Assembly (NCBI GenBank): GCA_965214115.1
Contig: CBDCAU010000003.1
Location: 62,001 to 126,000, forward strand
From: Owenweeksia sp965214115
GTDB taxonomy: Bacteria; Bacteroidota; Bacteroidia; Flavobacteriales; Schleiferiaceae
Reading direction: 5' to 3'
Length of the DNA: 64,000 bases
The first letter of the stretch is position 1; each line of letters opens with the position of its first letter. Both the position numbers and the translations under genes were made by a program. Below are positions 40,998 to 49,932 of this stretch, in pieces. The notes under the pieces are model-generated. The model worked only from the letters and a program-made list of their open reading frames with translations, had not been told where the DNA came from and ran no database searches.

Positions 40998-42137
40998 ATG
41001 GATTTTTACGGCCGGAAAAACCTTTGGAAACTTATTCTCTTACTTTTTGCCGTGCTGATTGGCGTGGCAACGATTTGGTACACAGAGAGTTTCCTGAAAG
41101 AACTCCGCCAGCAGGAAGAAAGGCGGGTGGAGCAATTTGCCTCGGCCTTGCGTTTTATTTTGAACGCGGACGAGGAGACCAACATCGTTTTTGCCCAAGA
41201 AGTGAACGAGGCCAATACCACGGTGCCCATCATTTTGACGGATTCCAAAGGGAACGTGATGGACGCGCGCAACGTGCAGCCCCGCCTTTTGGAAAATGAA
41301 GATTGGGTGGCCGAAATGAAGGCCGCGCATCCGCCCATCGTGGTAGAATTCCTTGGGGAACAGCAGTTTATCTATTATAAAAATTCCATTTTGCTGACCA
41401 AGCTGCGCTTTTACCCCATTATCCTTTTGGTGGTGATTGGCTTGTTTGTGATTATTTCCTACGTCGCGTTCAGCAACGCGCGAAAATCCGAGCAAAACCA
41501 AGTGTGGAACGGGCTGGCGAAGGAAACCGCCCACCAGATTGGCACGCCGCTCACCTCGCTGGTGGGTTGGACGGAAATCCTGCGGGGGCGCGGCGTGGGC
41601 GAAGAAATCGTGGGCGAAATGGAAAAGGACGTGAACCGCCTAAACACCATTACGGAACGCTTCTCTAAAATAGGCAGCAAACCGAGCTTGAAACCGCAGC
41701 CCATCGCCGAACTCACTCGCGAGGCCGTGGATTATTTGGCTCGGCGAAGCCCCCGAAAAATCAACGTTTCCTTTTCGCTTGAGGCTGGCACCGAGGCACT
41801 TATCGTAAATGTGAACAAGCCGCTCTACGAATGGGTCATCGAAAATTTGGTGCGCAACGCCATCGACGCGCTGGACGGCAAAGGCCGGATAGAAGTGCGC
41901 CTTTCGCAGACCGCCAAAAACGTGCGAATCGAAGTGGAAGACAACGGAAAAGGCATCGCGCCGAACCGCCAAAAAGCCGTTTTCCGTCCCGGCCACACCA
42001 GTAAAAAACGCGGCTGGGGGCTGGGATTGAGCCTCGCCAAACGCATCATCGAAGAATACCACGGCGGCCGGATTTTCGTGGCGCAGTCCGAAGTGGGGAA
42101 GGGGAGTACGTTTCGGGTGGTGTTGAGGAAGAGTTGA
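40998..42137 (+). CDS. Membrane sensor histidine kinase (orphan)
   Basis: 379 residues. Two spans (LWKLILLLFAVLIGVATIWY and RFYPIILLVVIGLFVIISYV) enclose a periplasmic sensor of about 110 residues. No HAMP domain is seen. The H box is KETAHQIGTPLTSLVGW with the phospho-His in AHQIG. N box ENLVRNAIDAL, G1 EVEDNGKGIAP and G2 GWGLGLSLAKRIIEEYHGG are intact. No response regulator is nearby, so its partner is unknown. Confidence 0.93.
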   Translation: MDFYGRKNLWKLILLLFAVLIGVATIWYTESFLKELRQQEERRVEQFASALRFILNADEETNIVFAQEVNEANTTVPIILTDSKGNVMDARNVQPRLLENEDWVAEMKAAHPPIVVEFLGEQQFIYYKNSILLTKLRFYPIILLVVIGLFVIISYVAFSNARKSEQNQVWNGLAKETAHQIGTPLTSLVGWTEILRGRGVGEEIVGEMEKDVNRLNTITERFSKIGSKPSLKPQPIAELTREAVDYLARRSPRKINVSFSLEAGTEALIVNVNKPLYEWVIENLVRNAIDALDGKGRIEVRLSQTAKNVRIEVEDNGKGIAPNRQKAVFRPGHTSKKRGWGLGLSLAKRIIEEYHGGRIFVAQSEVGKGSTFRVVLRKS

Positions 42138-42149
42138 TGGGTTGTTGAG

Positions 42150-42240
42150 TTATTGAGTTATTAGGTCATTCGGGTATTGTTTCCACGTCAGCTTTTCCGC
42201 CGAGCCTAAACAACCTAATAACCAACAACTTAATAAAAAA
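42150..42240. repeat. ~90 bp direct repeat, copy 1 (truncates the toxin gene)
   Basis: From GTTATTGAGTTATTAGGTCA to CCAACAACTTAATA, including CAGCTTTTCCGCCGAGCCTA. The same series recurs at 42703-42792. It forms the 3' end of the toxin ORF. Confidence 0.8.
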
Positions 42241-42356
42241 AAACGGTATTCAAATTTCAGGGCCTCACTTTCGTTCCACCGCTCCTCGATTTGGCGGCTC
42301 ATTTTGTGAAATTCCTGCATCGCCCGCGGTGGTATAATCAGTCTTTTCTTCGCCAT
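42150..42356 (-). pseudogene. RelE/ParE-type toxin, truncated
   Basis: A 68-residue frame. The first ~40 residues (AKKRLIIPPRAMQEFHKMSR, QIEERWNESEALKFEYR) are the N-terminal half of a ParE/RelE-like toxin. The remainder (FLLSCWLLGCLGSAEKLTWK) is encoded by the 90-bp direct repeat and does not fit the fold. The catalytic C-terminal strands are lost, so the toxin should be dead. It overlaps the antitoxin gene by 19 bp. Confidence 0.7.
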
Positions 42357-42601
42357 TCTTTCATCAAGGCTTTGGCTTGTTCTTCCGTGTAGTACTCGCC
42401 GCGCTCCACTTGCTCAATGGATTTCTCGATGTCGCGGTCGATGGCCGCCGCCTGTTCCGGTGTGAATCTCGATCGGTCTTCCTCCGGTTCATCGCTTTGC
42501 GCCAAGATTTTGGCCACTTCGCGCAGGGCTTCGCGATTATAAGTATTGCGCACCCGCTGGATGATTTGCTCTTTTTCCTTTTTTAGGGTCACTGTTTCCA
42601 T
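42338..42601 (-). CDS. Antitoxin of the broken RelE/ParE pair
   Basis: 87 residues, helical and highly charged: METVTLKKEKEQIIQRVRNT, EEDRSRFTPEQAAAIDRDIE and GEYYTEEQAKALMKEWRRKD. The last segment is the usual toxin-wrapping tail of such antitoxins. It appears complete, although its toxin is not. Confidence 0.75.
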   Translation of the reverse strand: METVTLKKEKEQIIQRVRNTYNREALREVAKILAQSDEPEEDRSRFTPEQAAAIDRDIEKSIEQVERGEYYTEEQAKALMKEWRRKD

Positions 42602-42702
42602 ACTTCAAAAATAGGGTTTGGCTGGCATTCTTCCGCAAGGCGTTTCTCGCGGTTTCTCGTTAAGTTCGCCTTGTTTTTTCGCAGCGTTGCGAAAGGTTAA
42701 TA

Positions 42703-42792
42703 GGTTATTGAGTTATTAAGTTATTCGGGTATGGTGTCAACGCCAGCTTTTCCGCCTAGCCTAAATAACCTAATAACCATCAACTTAATAGC
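42703..42792. repeat. ~90 bp direct repeat, copy 2
   Basis: Second copy of the series at 42150-42240, ending 7 bp before the hemW start. Together the copies bracket the toxin-antitoxin remnant. Confidence 0.8.
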
Positions 42793-42798
42793 TAAAAA

Positions 42799-43926
42799 AT
42801 GTCCGGCATCTACCTCCACATTCCCTTTTGCAAAAAAGCCTGTATTTATTGCGACTTTCATTTTTCCACTTCTTTGGATAAAAAAGGGGAAATGGTGGAT
42901 GCCATTTGCAATGAACTAAAAATTCGTAAAAATTATTTATCAAAAAATAGTATTGAAACGATTTATTTTGGAGGCGGAACGCCATCCGTTTTGTCGGAAA
43001 AAGAATTAGAAAAAATCTTTGAAAATCTTCATCAAAATTTTGAAATAAATAAGGATGTAGAAATCACTTTGGAGGCAAATCCCGATGATTTGACGGATGA
43101 AAAACTGCGGATGTTTTCGGAGTCGCCCATCAATCGGTTATCAATTGGCATCCAGAGTTTTGATGATGAAGATTTGCGGTTGATGAATCGCTCCCACAAT
43201 GCAGCGCAAGCAGAAAACTGTGTAAAAAAAGCACGGGAATTTGGTTTTGAAAACATTTCCATAGATTTGATTTATGCGATTCCAAGTCGCAATGATTTAC
43301 ATTGGAAACGACAACTACAGAAAGCGGTGAGCTTAGATGTACCGCACATTTCCGCCTACGCGCTGACGGTGGAAAAAGAAACCGTTCTGGAAAACTGGAT
43401 TCGGAAAGGGCGGCTCGCTCTAGTAGATGAAGCGGCCGCCGAGCGGCAATTTTTTATCCTTTCGGAAAATTTGCAACAAGCGGGCTACGAGCATTACGAA
43501 ATTTCCAATTTTGCAAAACCGAACCAGCGCGCCCGCCACAATTCCAACTACTGGAACGGCGTGGCATATTTGGGCGTCGGTCCATCCGCGCATTCCTTTG
43601 ATGGACACTCGCGGCAATGGAATATTTCCAATAATCATTTGTATCTAAAATCATTACAAAACAAGGAATTAAATTTTGAAAAAGAAAACTTGAGTATTTC
43701 AAATCATTTCAATGAAATGATTATGACGAAATTACGAACGAAAGAAGGTTTGAATTTAGATGAAACTGATAAAAAATTTGGTGCGGAATTTTCGGAGTAT
43801 TTGATACAAGAAGCTACTGATTTTTTATCAAAAGGAAAATTAGAAATGGATGATGGAAATTTGAAAATCCCAGCTTCGCAAAGGTTTTTTTCGGATGGGA
43901 TTGCGTCGGCTTTGTTTTATGTTTGA
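42799..43926 (+). CDS. hemW: Radical-SAM heme chaperone HemW
   Basis: 375 residues. The radical-SAM motif is HIPFCKKACIYCDFHF (CxxxCxxC without the extra Cys of HemN). TIYFGGGTPSVLS, NRLSIGIQSFDDEDLRLMNR and YEHYEISNFAKPNQRARHN follow, then the C-terminal HemW domain. Despite old HemN labels, such proteins insert heme rather than oxidise coproporphyrinogen. The middle of the gene is AT-rich. Confidence 0.92.
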   Translation: MSGIYLHIPFCKKACIYCDFHFSTSLDKKGEMVDAICNELKIRKNYLSKNSIETIYFGGGTPSVLSEKELEKIFENLHQNFEINKDVEITLEANPDDLTDEKLRMFSESPINRLSIGIQSFDDEDLRLMNRSHNAAQAENCVKKAREFGFENISIDLIYAIPSRNDLHWKRQLQKAVSLDVPHISAYALTVEKETVLENWIRKGRLALVDEAAAERQFFILSENLQQAGYEHYEISNFAKPNQRARHNSNYWNGVAYLGVGPSAHSFDGHSRQWNISNNHLYLKSLQNKELNFEKENLSISNHFNEMIMTKLRTKEGLNLDETDKKFGAEFSEYLIQEATDFLSKGKLEMDDGNLKIPASQRFFSDGIASALFYV

Positions 43927-44079
43927 TGCGTTAGAATTGCACAGCGGCTTCAGCCCTGTGATAAATGATTGGCTCCACTCACACTTAGCGCTTTAGCGCA
44001 ATTCCTAATTTCGGCTAAAGCCAAGTGTAGGATGGCAGATTGCGACAACCGGGCTGAAGCCGCGGTTCAATACAGAAAA

Positions 44080-44823
44080 ATGAAAATTTTCATCTTAAAA
44101 GATTATAAAAACTACGTTGCCAATTTGGCAAAACCGATTGATTTGTCGCGGCCGCTGGGCGGCGAAAACGCGGTGAAAGCGTGGTACGTTTCCAACGTAA
44201 AGATGCAGCCCGCCCAAATCGACGAATGGGTGGGCAGTGTGAAAGAAGGCGCGTCCGTTAATTTTTTTGATATAAAATTCAACCCGCACGGAAACGGGAC
44301 ACACACGGAATGTTTCGGGCATATTTCCAAAGAAAAAGAAAGCGTGAACCAACAGTTTTCCGAATTTCACTCGTTTGCGTACTTGCTTCACTTACAACCG
44401 ATTGAAACGAAAAATGGGAAAATTATCACCCTAAAATCTTTACAGGAAAAAAACATCGAAGAATGGGATTTTGAATCCATCATCATCAAAACGGGAAACT
44501 ACCCGCCCGGCCACGATTTTTCCAATACCGACCCCGCCTATTTTGAACCGGAATTGATGGCCTTTTTAAAAGAGAAAGACATGCGCCATTTCCTGACGGA
44601 TTTGCCCTCGGTGGATCGTGAAAAAGACGATGGGAAATTGTTGGCGCACAAAGCGTTTTGGGACTTTCCCGACAGTCCCCGAAAGGGCTGCACGATTTCA
44701 GAATTGCTGCAAATTCCCGAAGGTTTGGAAGAGGGAAAATACTTGCTGAATTTGCAAACCGCGCCTTTTGAAAACGACGCCGCACCCAGCCGGCCGCTGG
44801 TTTTCAGGCTGAAGGAAGCCTGA
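44080..44823 (+). CDS. Cyclase-family (kynurenine formamidase-like) protein
   Basis: 247 residues from ATG 44080; the open frame extends upstream into repeat-like DNA. The metal motif is FNPHGNGTHTECFGHIS, with further conserved parts KTGNYPPGHDFSNTDPAYFE and HFLTDLPSVDREKDDG. The family contains KynB and other hydrolases with bound Zn or Mn. The substrate is unknown; no kyn genes are nearby. Confidence 0.85.
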   Translation: MKIFILKDYKNYVANLAKPIDLSRPLGGENAVKAWYVSNVKMQPAQIDEWVGSVKEGASVNFFDIKFNPHGNGTHTECFGHISKEKESVNQQFSEFHSFAYLLHLQPIETKNGKIITLKSLQEKNIEEWDFESIIIKTGNYPPGHDFSNTDPAYFEPELMAFLKEKDMRHFLTDLPSVDREKDDGKLLAHKAFWDFPDSPRKGCTISELLQIPEGLEEGKYLLNLQTAPFENDAAPSRPLVFRLKEA

Positions 44824-45084
44824 AAATTTCTAAAACTAGAATCGCAAGAATCAAACAAATTCTAAAATAAAAAATGTCTAAAACCGAAAAGCTACAATTG
44901 ACCAATAGAGGCTGGTTATTGCACCGCTCATTTTGTGATTATGAGTTTTTATCTTTATGATTTGTTTCGTCCCACACGTGCGGGATTGGCGTTTCGTATT
45001 TAGAATTTGAAACACTCGAACATTTCCCAAAAATTCCGCTTGTCTTTCTCCCAATGACCCACTTCTTACTCCCGACAAATTCCT

Positions 45085-45092
45085 AATTTTGC
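45085..45092 (+). promoter_or_regulatory. Predicted queA -7 box
   Basis: TAATTTTG matches TAnnTTTG, 44 bp before queA. The rest of the gap 44824-45135 holds no gene; it includes a dispersed word CGTCCCACACGTGCGGGATT. Confidence 0.55.
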
Positions 45093-45135
45093 GCCCTTTT
45101 TTAAAATATCCTAAAATTCTGAAAGCCCGTAAGCT

Positions 45136-46194
45136 ATGAAGAAAATGAAACTTTCGCACTTTGGCTACAACCTGCCGAAGGAGCTGATTGCCGACCGCCC
45201 CACCGACCACCGCGACGACAGCCGCCTGATGGTCATCCACCGCAAGACCCAAAAAATAGAACATAAAAAATTCGGCGACATCGTAGATTACTTCGAGGAA
45301 GGCGACGCGATGGTGCTGAACAATACCAAGGTTTTTCCCGCCCGGATGTATGGCAGCAAGGAAAAAACCGGCGCGCGCATCGAGGTTTTTTTGCTGCGCG
45401 AGCTAAATTCCGAAAGCCGCCTGTGGGACGTGCTGGTGGATCCGGCCCGCAAAATCCGCATCGGCAACAAGTTGTATTTCGGTGATGATGAGATGCTTAC
45501 GGCGGAGGTGATCGACAATACCACTTCGCGCGGCCGGACCCTGCGGTTTCTTTTCGATGGCTCGTATGAAGAATTCCGCGCCAAGCTGGACGAACTGGGC
45601 CAAACGCCGCTGCCCAAGTACATTACCCGCGAACCGGACGAAGAAGATGAAGACCGTTTCCAAAGCATTTTTGCCAAGCACGAAGGCGCGGTGGCCGCTC
45701 CGGTGGCGAGTTTGCATATGAGCAAAAACTTGATGAAAAAGCTGGAAATCAAAGGGGTGGAGTTTGCCGAACTGACCTTGCACATTGGGCTGGGCACGTT
45801 TCGTCCCGTGGAAGTGGAGGATTTGAGCAAGCACAAAATGGACAGCGAGCAATATTGGGTATATCCCGAAACGGCCGAAGTGGTGAACCGCGCGCTGAAC
45901 AATCACAAGCGCGTTTGCAGCCTCGGCACCACCGCGATGCGGGCGATGGAAACTTCCGTGAACACGGAAAACCAGCTAAAAGCCTCGGAAGGCTGGACCA
46001 ACAAATTCATCTTCCCGCCGTATGAATTCAACATTGCGGATTCGCTCATCACCAACTTTCACCCGCCGCAAAGCACCCTAATGATGATGACCGCCGCCTT
46101 TATCGGCTATGATTTTTTGATGGATGTTTATAAATTGGCCATCAAAGAAAAGTATCGCTTTTTGAGCTATGGCGATGCGATGTTGATCATCTAA
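45136..46194 (+). CDS. queA: S-adenosylmethionine:tRNA ribosyltransferase-isomerase
   Basis: 352 residues. MKLSHFGYNLPKELIADRPT starts the family pattern (residue 4; ATG 45145 is an equal start). DRFQSIFAKHEGAVAAPVAS and LHMSKNLM, TLHIGLGTFRPVEVEDLSKH and LITNFHPPQSTLMMM are signature parts. It makes epoxyqueuosine from preQ1 in tRNA. A queuosine-precursor transporter is encoded 13 kb away at 58716. Confidence 0.96.
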   Translation: MKKMKLSHFGYNLPKELIADRPTDHRDDSRLMVIHRKTQKIEHKKFGDIVDYFEEGDAMVLNNTKVFPARMYGSKEKTGARIEVFLLRELNSESRLWDVLVDPARKIRIGNKLYFGDDEMLTAEVIDNTTSRGRTLRFLFDGSYEEFRAKLDELGQTPLPKYITREPDEEDEDRFQSIFAKHEGAVAAPVASLHMSKNLMKKLEIKGVEFAELTLHIGLGTFRPVEVEDLSKHKMDSEQYWVYPETAEVVNRALNNHKRVCSLGTTAMRAMETSVNTENQLKASEGWTNKFIFPPYEFNIADSLITNFHPPQSTLMMMTAAFIGYDFLMDVYKLAIKEKYRFLSYGDAMLII

Positions 46195-46217
46195 AACAAA
46201 AACTTTTTTCTTATAAA

Positions 46218-46250
46218 AAAACCAGCACTATTTTGATGCTGGTTTTTTTT
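46218..46250. terminator. Terminator after queA
   Basis: A perfect 10-bp stem AAAACCAGCA / TGCTGGTTTT with a 9-base loop and a T run. The A run on the other side lets it work for the convergent gene as well. Confidence 0.88.
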
Positions 46251-46271
46251 TGGTTTTATAATCAGGATGGT

Positions 46272-47009
46272 TTAGAAAAACACGCCCACTTTGACGCCGA
46301 ACAACCCGCCAATCGTCACTTTTTCAGAACGTATTTCCTCAAACACATTTTCCTCAAAATTAGGATGGTTAAGATCGCGCACCACCTTGGTGCGCTGCAC
46401 GTTGCGCACGGCCGCGCCAAAGTAAGTTTCGATGAAAACCGACTCGATGGAAGTAATGTATTGCCAACCCACGGTGAGGCCCAAATCGTTGTACACGCGG
46501 ACATCGCTCAGCACGTCGCTTTCTTGGGCGGCGGGCGGGTCGTCAAAAACGTATTCGGACACATAGTTCCGATGGTTGTACTGCAGGCCGATAAAGTAGC
46601 CGTCCCACATAAAATCGTCTTCGGGAAAAATCTTGAGCGCCGCCATAAAAGCGGGCCGGCTCATCGTGTTCAGCGTGGCGTCTTCCAAGGTGGGTTCAAA
46701 ACTTTCGTCCCCGATCAGGTCGATGATTTCCAGCAGCAGGTGGCGCCGCGTGATGCCGCCGCCCACCTCCAGCGCCAGCCATTGCAGGGGCGAATATTGG
46801 TAGGTAATCTGATATTCTCCGGTAAAAATTAACAGCGGGTTCAGGGCGATGGCGTGGTGCGGATATTCACCATCTTTGATTTTGTTGGGATTGTCCTGCC
46901 CGCCCTGCTGCACGATTACGCGCCGCCGGATAACCTCTTTTTCCTGTGCCAAGGCCGCTTGGGCCATCACAAAAAACATTAAAAACGGCAGCCATTTTTT
47001 TATTTGCAT
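46272..47009 (-). CDS. Outer-membrane beta-barrel protein, unknown
   Basis: 245 residues. Signal peptide WLPFLMFFVMAQAALAQ. Strand-like segments ending in aromatic residues follow (EYQITYQYSPLQWLALEVGG, YFIGLQYNHRNYVSEYVFD, GLTVGWQYI), and the C-terminus is GGLFGVKVGVFF. It could belong to a DUF3575-like group, but this is not certain. Confidence 0.7.
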   Translation of the reverse strand: MQIKKWLPFLMFFVMAQAALAQEKEVIRRRVIVQQGGQDNPNKIKDGEYPHHAIALNPLLIFTGEYQITYQYSPLQWLALEVGGGITRRHLLLEIIDLIGDESFEPTLEDATLNTMSRPAFMAALKIFPEDDFMWDGYFIGLQYNHRNYVSEYVFDDPPAAQESDVLSDVRVYNDLGLTVGWQYITSIESVFIETYFGAAVRNVQRTKVVRDLNHPNFEENVFEEIRSEKVTIGGLFGVKVGVFF

Positions 47010-47068
47010 CCTTTACACTTTTTTTGCCAAGATATTCCGCAAAAATAAATTCTCAATTAAAACAAAAA

Positions 47069-48643
47069 ATGAAAACTTTTTTTAACACGCTGTTTCTCGT
47101 CTTGGCCATCTCTCAACTCTCCGCGCAAGCGCCGGACATTTCCATCGACTGGGGCCCCATCTCCAAAGAAGACGATGTGGATTATACTGAAATGATCGGC
47201 GCCGATGATGAATTTTTCTACACCTACGGCACCAAGCAGGACGGTCTGCTGACCCGGCTTTTGAAAACCACTTATACCATTAAAAAATACAGCCGCAAGA
47301 CCTACCGCCCCGTGTGGACGCGCGAAATCGACAAGTTTGAATACAAAGACAACAAAGTTGTGTACCGCCGCTCCCGCTTGGACGGCGACCAAGTGCACCT
47401 TTATTTTGATGTGTACGACAACAAGAACGACCGCAAATATTTGGTGTACCGCACCTTGGACGAAAAAGGCCGCGTGGGCCCCGTGCAAGAGCTGGATCAG
47501 ATTGAAGCCAAGCGCCGCATCCATTCGGATTTTGTAATCCACACTTCCGAGGATTCCTCCAAAATTTTGGTGTATGCCAACCCGCCTTTCGAGAAAAAAG
47601 AAGATGAGAAATTTAAGGTGAAAGTGGTGGACAACGCCCACCAAACGCTGTGGGAAAAAGAAATTTTGCTGCCTTACAACGACAAATATTTTGAGCTGCT
47701 AAACCAAGCCGTGACCAACGATGGGGACGTGTTCATCGTTGGCTATTCCACGCCCGACAAGACAAAGGGCGAAAAAAAGAAACGCAAAGCACCCAACCGC
47801 AGCTACAAATTGTTCCGCGTTTCTGAAAACGAAAACGACATCTTGGAATATGACCTGAGCTTGGACGACGAATTTGTGCAAAGCGTTGCCGTCAGCGCGG
47901 ATTTTGGCAATGGCACGATGGGCATCGTCGGCTTTTATGGAGACGACAGCTACACTGGCATCAACGGCAGTTTTTTCATCACCATCGATCAAAAAACGCT
48001 GGAAGTGGCCACGGTCAGCACCCAGCCGTTTACCAAAGAATTTTTGACCAATTTTATGTCGGAGCGCAAGGCCGAGAAGGGCAAAGAGCTGCGCGAGTTT
48101 ACTTTTCGCGATTTGATTCGCCGCAAAGATGGCGGCGCGGTCATCATCGCCGAACAATATTATGTGCGGGTGGTCACCAGCAATATGGGCGGGGTAGGGG
48201 TAGGAATGGGCGGCACCACCACCACGTATTATTATTATTACAATGATTTGATCGTGCTGAACATTGCGCCAGACGGGCAAATCGAGTGGTCGTCTTACGT
48301 GCCCAAAGAACAAGTTTCCACCAACGACGGCGGTTTTTTCTCTTCCTATCTTTTGTTGGTGGAATCGCCCCGTTTGCATTTCATTTACAACGACGACCGC
48401 CGGAATTTGGAGCGCCTGGCCGAAGGGAAAGACGTGAAAACGATGAGCAAACCGAAAAAATCCGTGGCGGTGATTACCACCGTGGGCCAAGACGGCCAAC
48501 CCGAATACGACCAATTGTTTCGCAACAAGGATTACAGCGCCATCTTGGTGCCGCGCAAATCCTATCAAGTGAGCGATGACGAAGTGATTATCTATGGCAT
48601 CAAAGGCAAAAAGAGCCGCTTTGGGACGATGACGTTTCAGTAG
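47069..48643 (+). CDS. Exported protein of unknown function
   Basis: 524 residues from ATG 47069, which gives a signal peptide (TLFLVLAISQLSAQ). Many beta-rich units with Asp and Tyr (DKVVYRRSRLDGDQVHLYFD-like words) suggest a beta-propeller. A Gly/Thr/Tyr loop (GGVGVGMGGTTTTYYYYYND) lies near residue 385. It diverges from the barrel gene at 46272 with only 59 bp between them. No known domain is recognised. Confidence 0.78.
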   Translation: MKTFFNTLFLVLAISQLSAQAPDISIDWGPISKEDDVDYTEMIGADDEFFYTYGTKQDGLLTRLLKTTYTIKKYSRKTYRPVWTREIDKFEYKDNKVVYRRSRLDGDQVHLYFDVYDNKNDRKYLVYRTLDEKGRVGPVQELDQIEAKRRIHSDFVIHTSEDSSKILVYANPPFEKKEDEKFKVKVVDNAHQTLWEKEILLPYNDKYFELLNQAVTNDGDVFIVGYSTPDKTKGEKKKRKAPNRSYKLFRVSENENDILEYDLSLDDEFVQSVAVSADFGNGTMGIVGFYGDDSYTGINGSFFITIDQKTLEVATVSTQPFTKEFLTNFMSERKAEKGKELREFTFRDLIRRKDGGAVIIAEQYYVRVVTSNMGGVGVGMGGTTTTYYYYYNDLIVLNIAPDGQIEWSSYVPKEQVSTNDGGFFSSYLLLVESPRLHFIYNDDRRNLERLAEGKDVKTMSKPKKSVAVITTVGQDGQPEYDQLFRNKDYSAILVPRKSYQVSDDEVIIYGIKGKKSRFGTMTFQ

Positions 48644-48657
48644 ATTTTATGGCGCGC

Positions 48658-48717
48658 CGACGGTTGAAACCGTCGGTTGCGGCGGCGTTCCCAACCCACG
48701 GTTTCAACCGTGGGTTT
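48658..48717. repeat. Palindromic repeat pair, copy 1
   Basis: Two palindromes in series: CGACGGTTGAAACCGTCGG and CCCACGGTTTCAACCGTGGG, with GTTGCGGCGGCGTTCCCAA between them. It recurs at 48863. The space between is further palindromic text with no gene. Confidence 0.85.
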
Positions 48718-48862
48718 CTTTCAGCTTCCCAATAGCGCTTTAGCGCAATTCCTCAAATGGCACCTCCTTGGAAATATTGGCTTTAGCCAAGCTGTCGCCG
48801 CCTTTGTGAATAAAAGGCAAAAGCTTCGAGGTTTTTGGGGGGCTTTTTTTTTGGATGATGCG

Positions 48863-48922
48863 CCAACGGTTGAAACCGTCGGTTGCGGCGGCGTTTCCAA
48901 CCCACGGTTTCAACCGTGGGTT
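48863..48922. repeat. Palindromic repeat pair, copy 2
   Basis: Almost identical to 48658-48717. Its right end supplies the last codons and stop of korB on the minus strand. Confidence 0.85.
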
Positions 48923-49932
48923 TTTGAGGCTTCCACCACCCAACTATTCTTCCCCCGAATCAACTCATCCAAATCCGCTTCTTTTTGCAATTCTTTTGAT
49001 TTTTTCAATTGATTCAACATTGCATTTTCGTAAGTGAATCTTTCTTGTTGATACAAAATGCCAAAAGGGCGCGGCATTTCCGTATCAAAAAGGCGGGAAA
49101 GCAGATGCGCTTTTTGCAAGTTGGCAGGGTCGTGGATCCACGAATTTTTAGAAGGTGAATCTTGGGTGAATTCGCGAATTTTTACTTCCAAATTTTCAAT
49201 GGATAATTCGCTTTTTTGATTATTAAAAATCAGCGGTTTTCCTGCTTCCAAAAATACCGTGTTCTCGTCTTTGGTTTTTTTATTGGAAAATCGGTCAAAA
49301 GCGAGGTCATTGAAGACGTTGCAATTCTGGTAAATCTCCACGAAGGAAGTGCCTTTGTGCTGATGGGCGGCGGTCAGGATTTCGCGGAGGTGTTTGGGGT
49401 CGCGGTCCATCGTGCGGGCCACGAAAGTGGCATCCGCGCCGAGCGCCAAGGCCAGCGGATTGAATGGATGGTCCAAACTGCCGAGCGGGGAGCTTTTGGT
49501 GTATTTCCCCACTTCGGAGGTAGGCGAATATTGGCCTTTGGTGAGGCCGTAAATTTCATTGTTGAAAAGCAAAACGTTCACGTCAAAGTTGCGGCGCAGC
49601 AAGTGAATCAGTTGGTTGCCGCCGATGCTGAGTCCGTCCCCGTCGCCGGTGATGACCCACACGCTGAGGTCGGGATTGGCCATTTTCAGCCCCGCCGCCA
49701 CGCTGGGTGCGCGCCCGTGGATGCTGTGAATTCCGTACGAATTCATATAATAAGGAAAGCGCGAACTGCAGCCGATGCCGGATACGAAAACGAGGTTTTC
49801 CCGCGCGATGCCGAGTTCGGGCAGCACGGTTTGCATCTGTTTTAAAATGCTGTAATCGCCGCAACCGGGGCACCAGCGCACGTCTTGGTCGCTGGCAAAA
49901 TCCTTGGCGGAAATTTGACCGTTTTCACTCAT
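48910..49932 (-). CDS. korB: 2-oxoacid:ferredoxin oxidoreductase, beta subunit
   Basis: 340 residues. The thiamine diphosphate motif is TGDGDGLSIGGNQLIHLLRR followed by VLLFNNEIYGLTKGQ. Conserved Cys lie in RWCPGCGDYS and SGIGCSSRFPYY. With KorA it oxidises 2-oxoglutarate (or another 2-oxoacid) to the CoA ester, reducing ferredoxin. It starts in an ATGA overlap with korA. The last four residues (KTHG) and the stop are encoded by a palindromic repeat. Confidence 0.93.
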   Translation of the reverse strand: MSENGQISAKDFASDQDVRWCPGCGDYSILKQMQTVLPELGIARENLVFVSGIGCSSRFPYYMNSYGIHSIHGRAPSVAAGLKMANPDLSVWVITGDGDGLSIGGNQLIHLLRRNFDVNVLLFNNEIYGLTKGQYSPTSEVGKYTKSSPLGSLDHPFNPLALALGADATFVARTMDRDPKHLREILTAAHQHKGTSFVEIYQNCNVFNDLAFDRFSNKKTKDENTVFLEAGKPLIFNNQKSELSIENLEVKIREFTQDSPSKNSWIHDPANLQKAHLLSRLFDTEMPRPFGILYQQERFTYENAMLNQLKKSKELQKEADLDELIRGKNSWVVEASKTHG

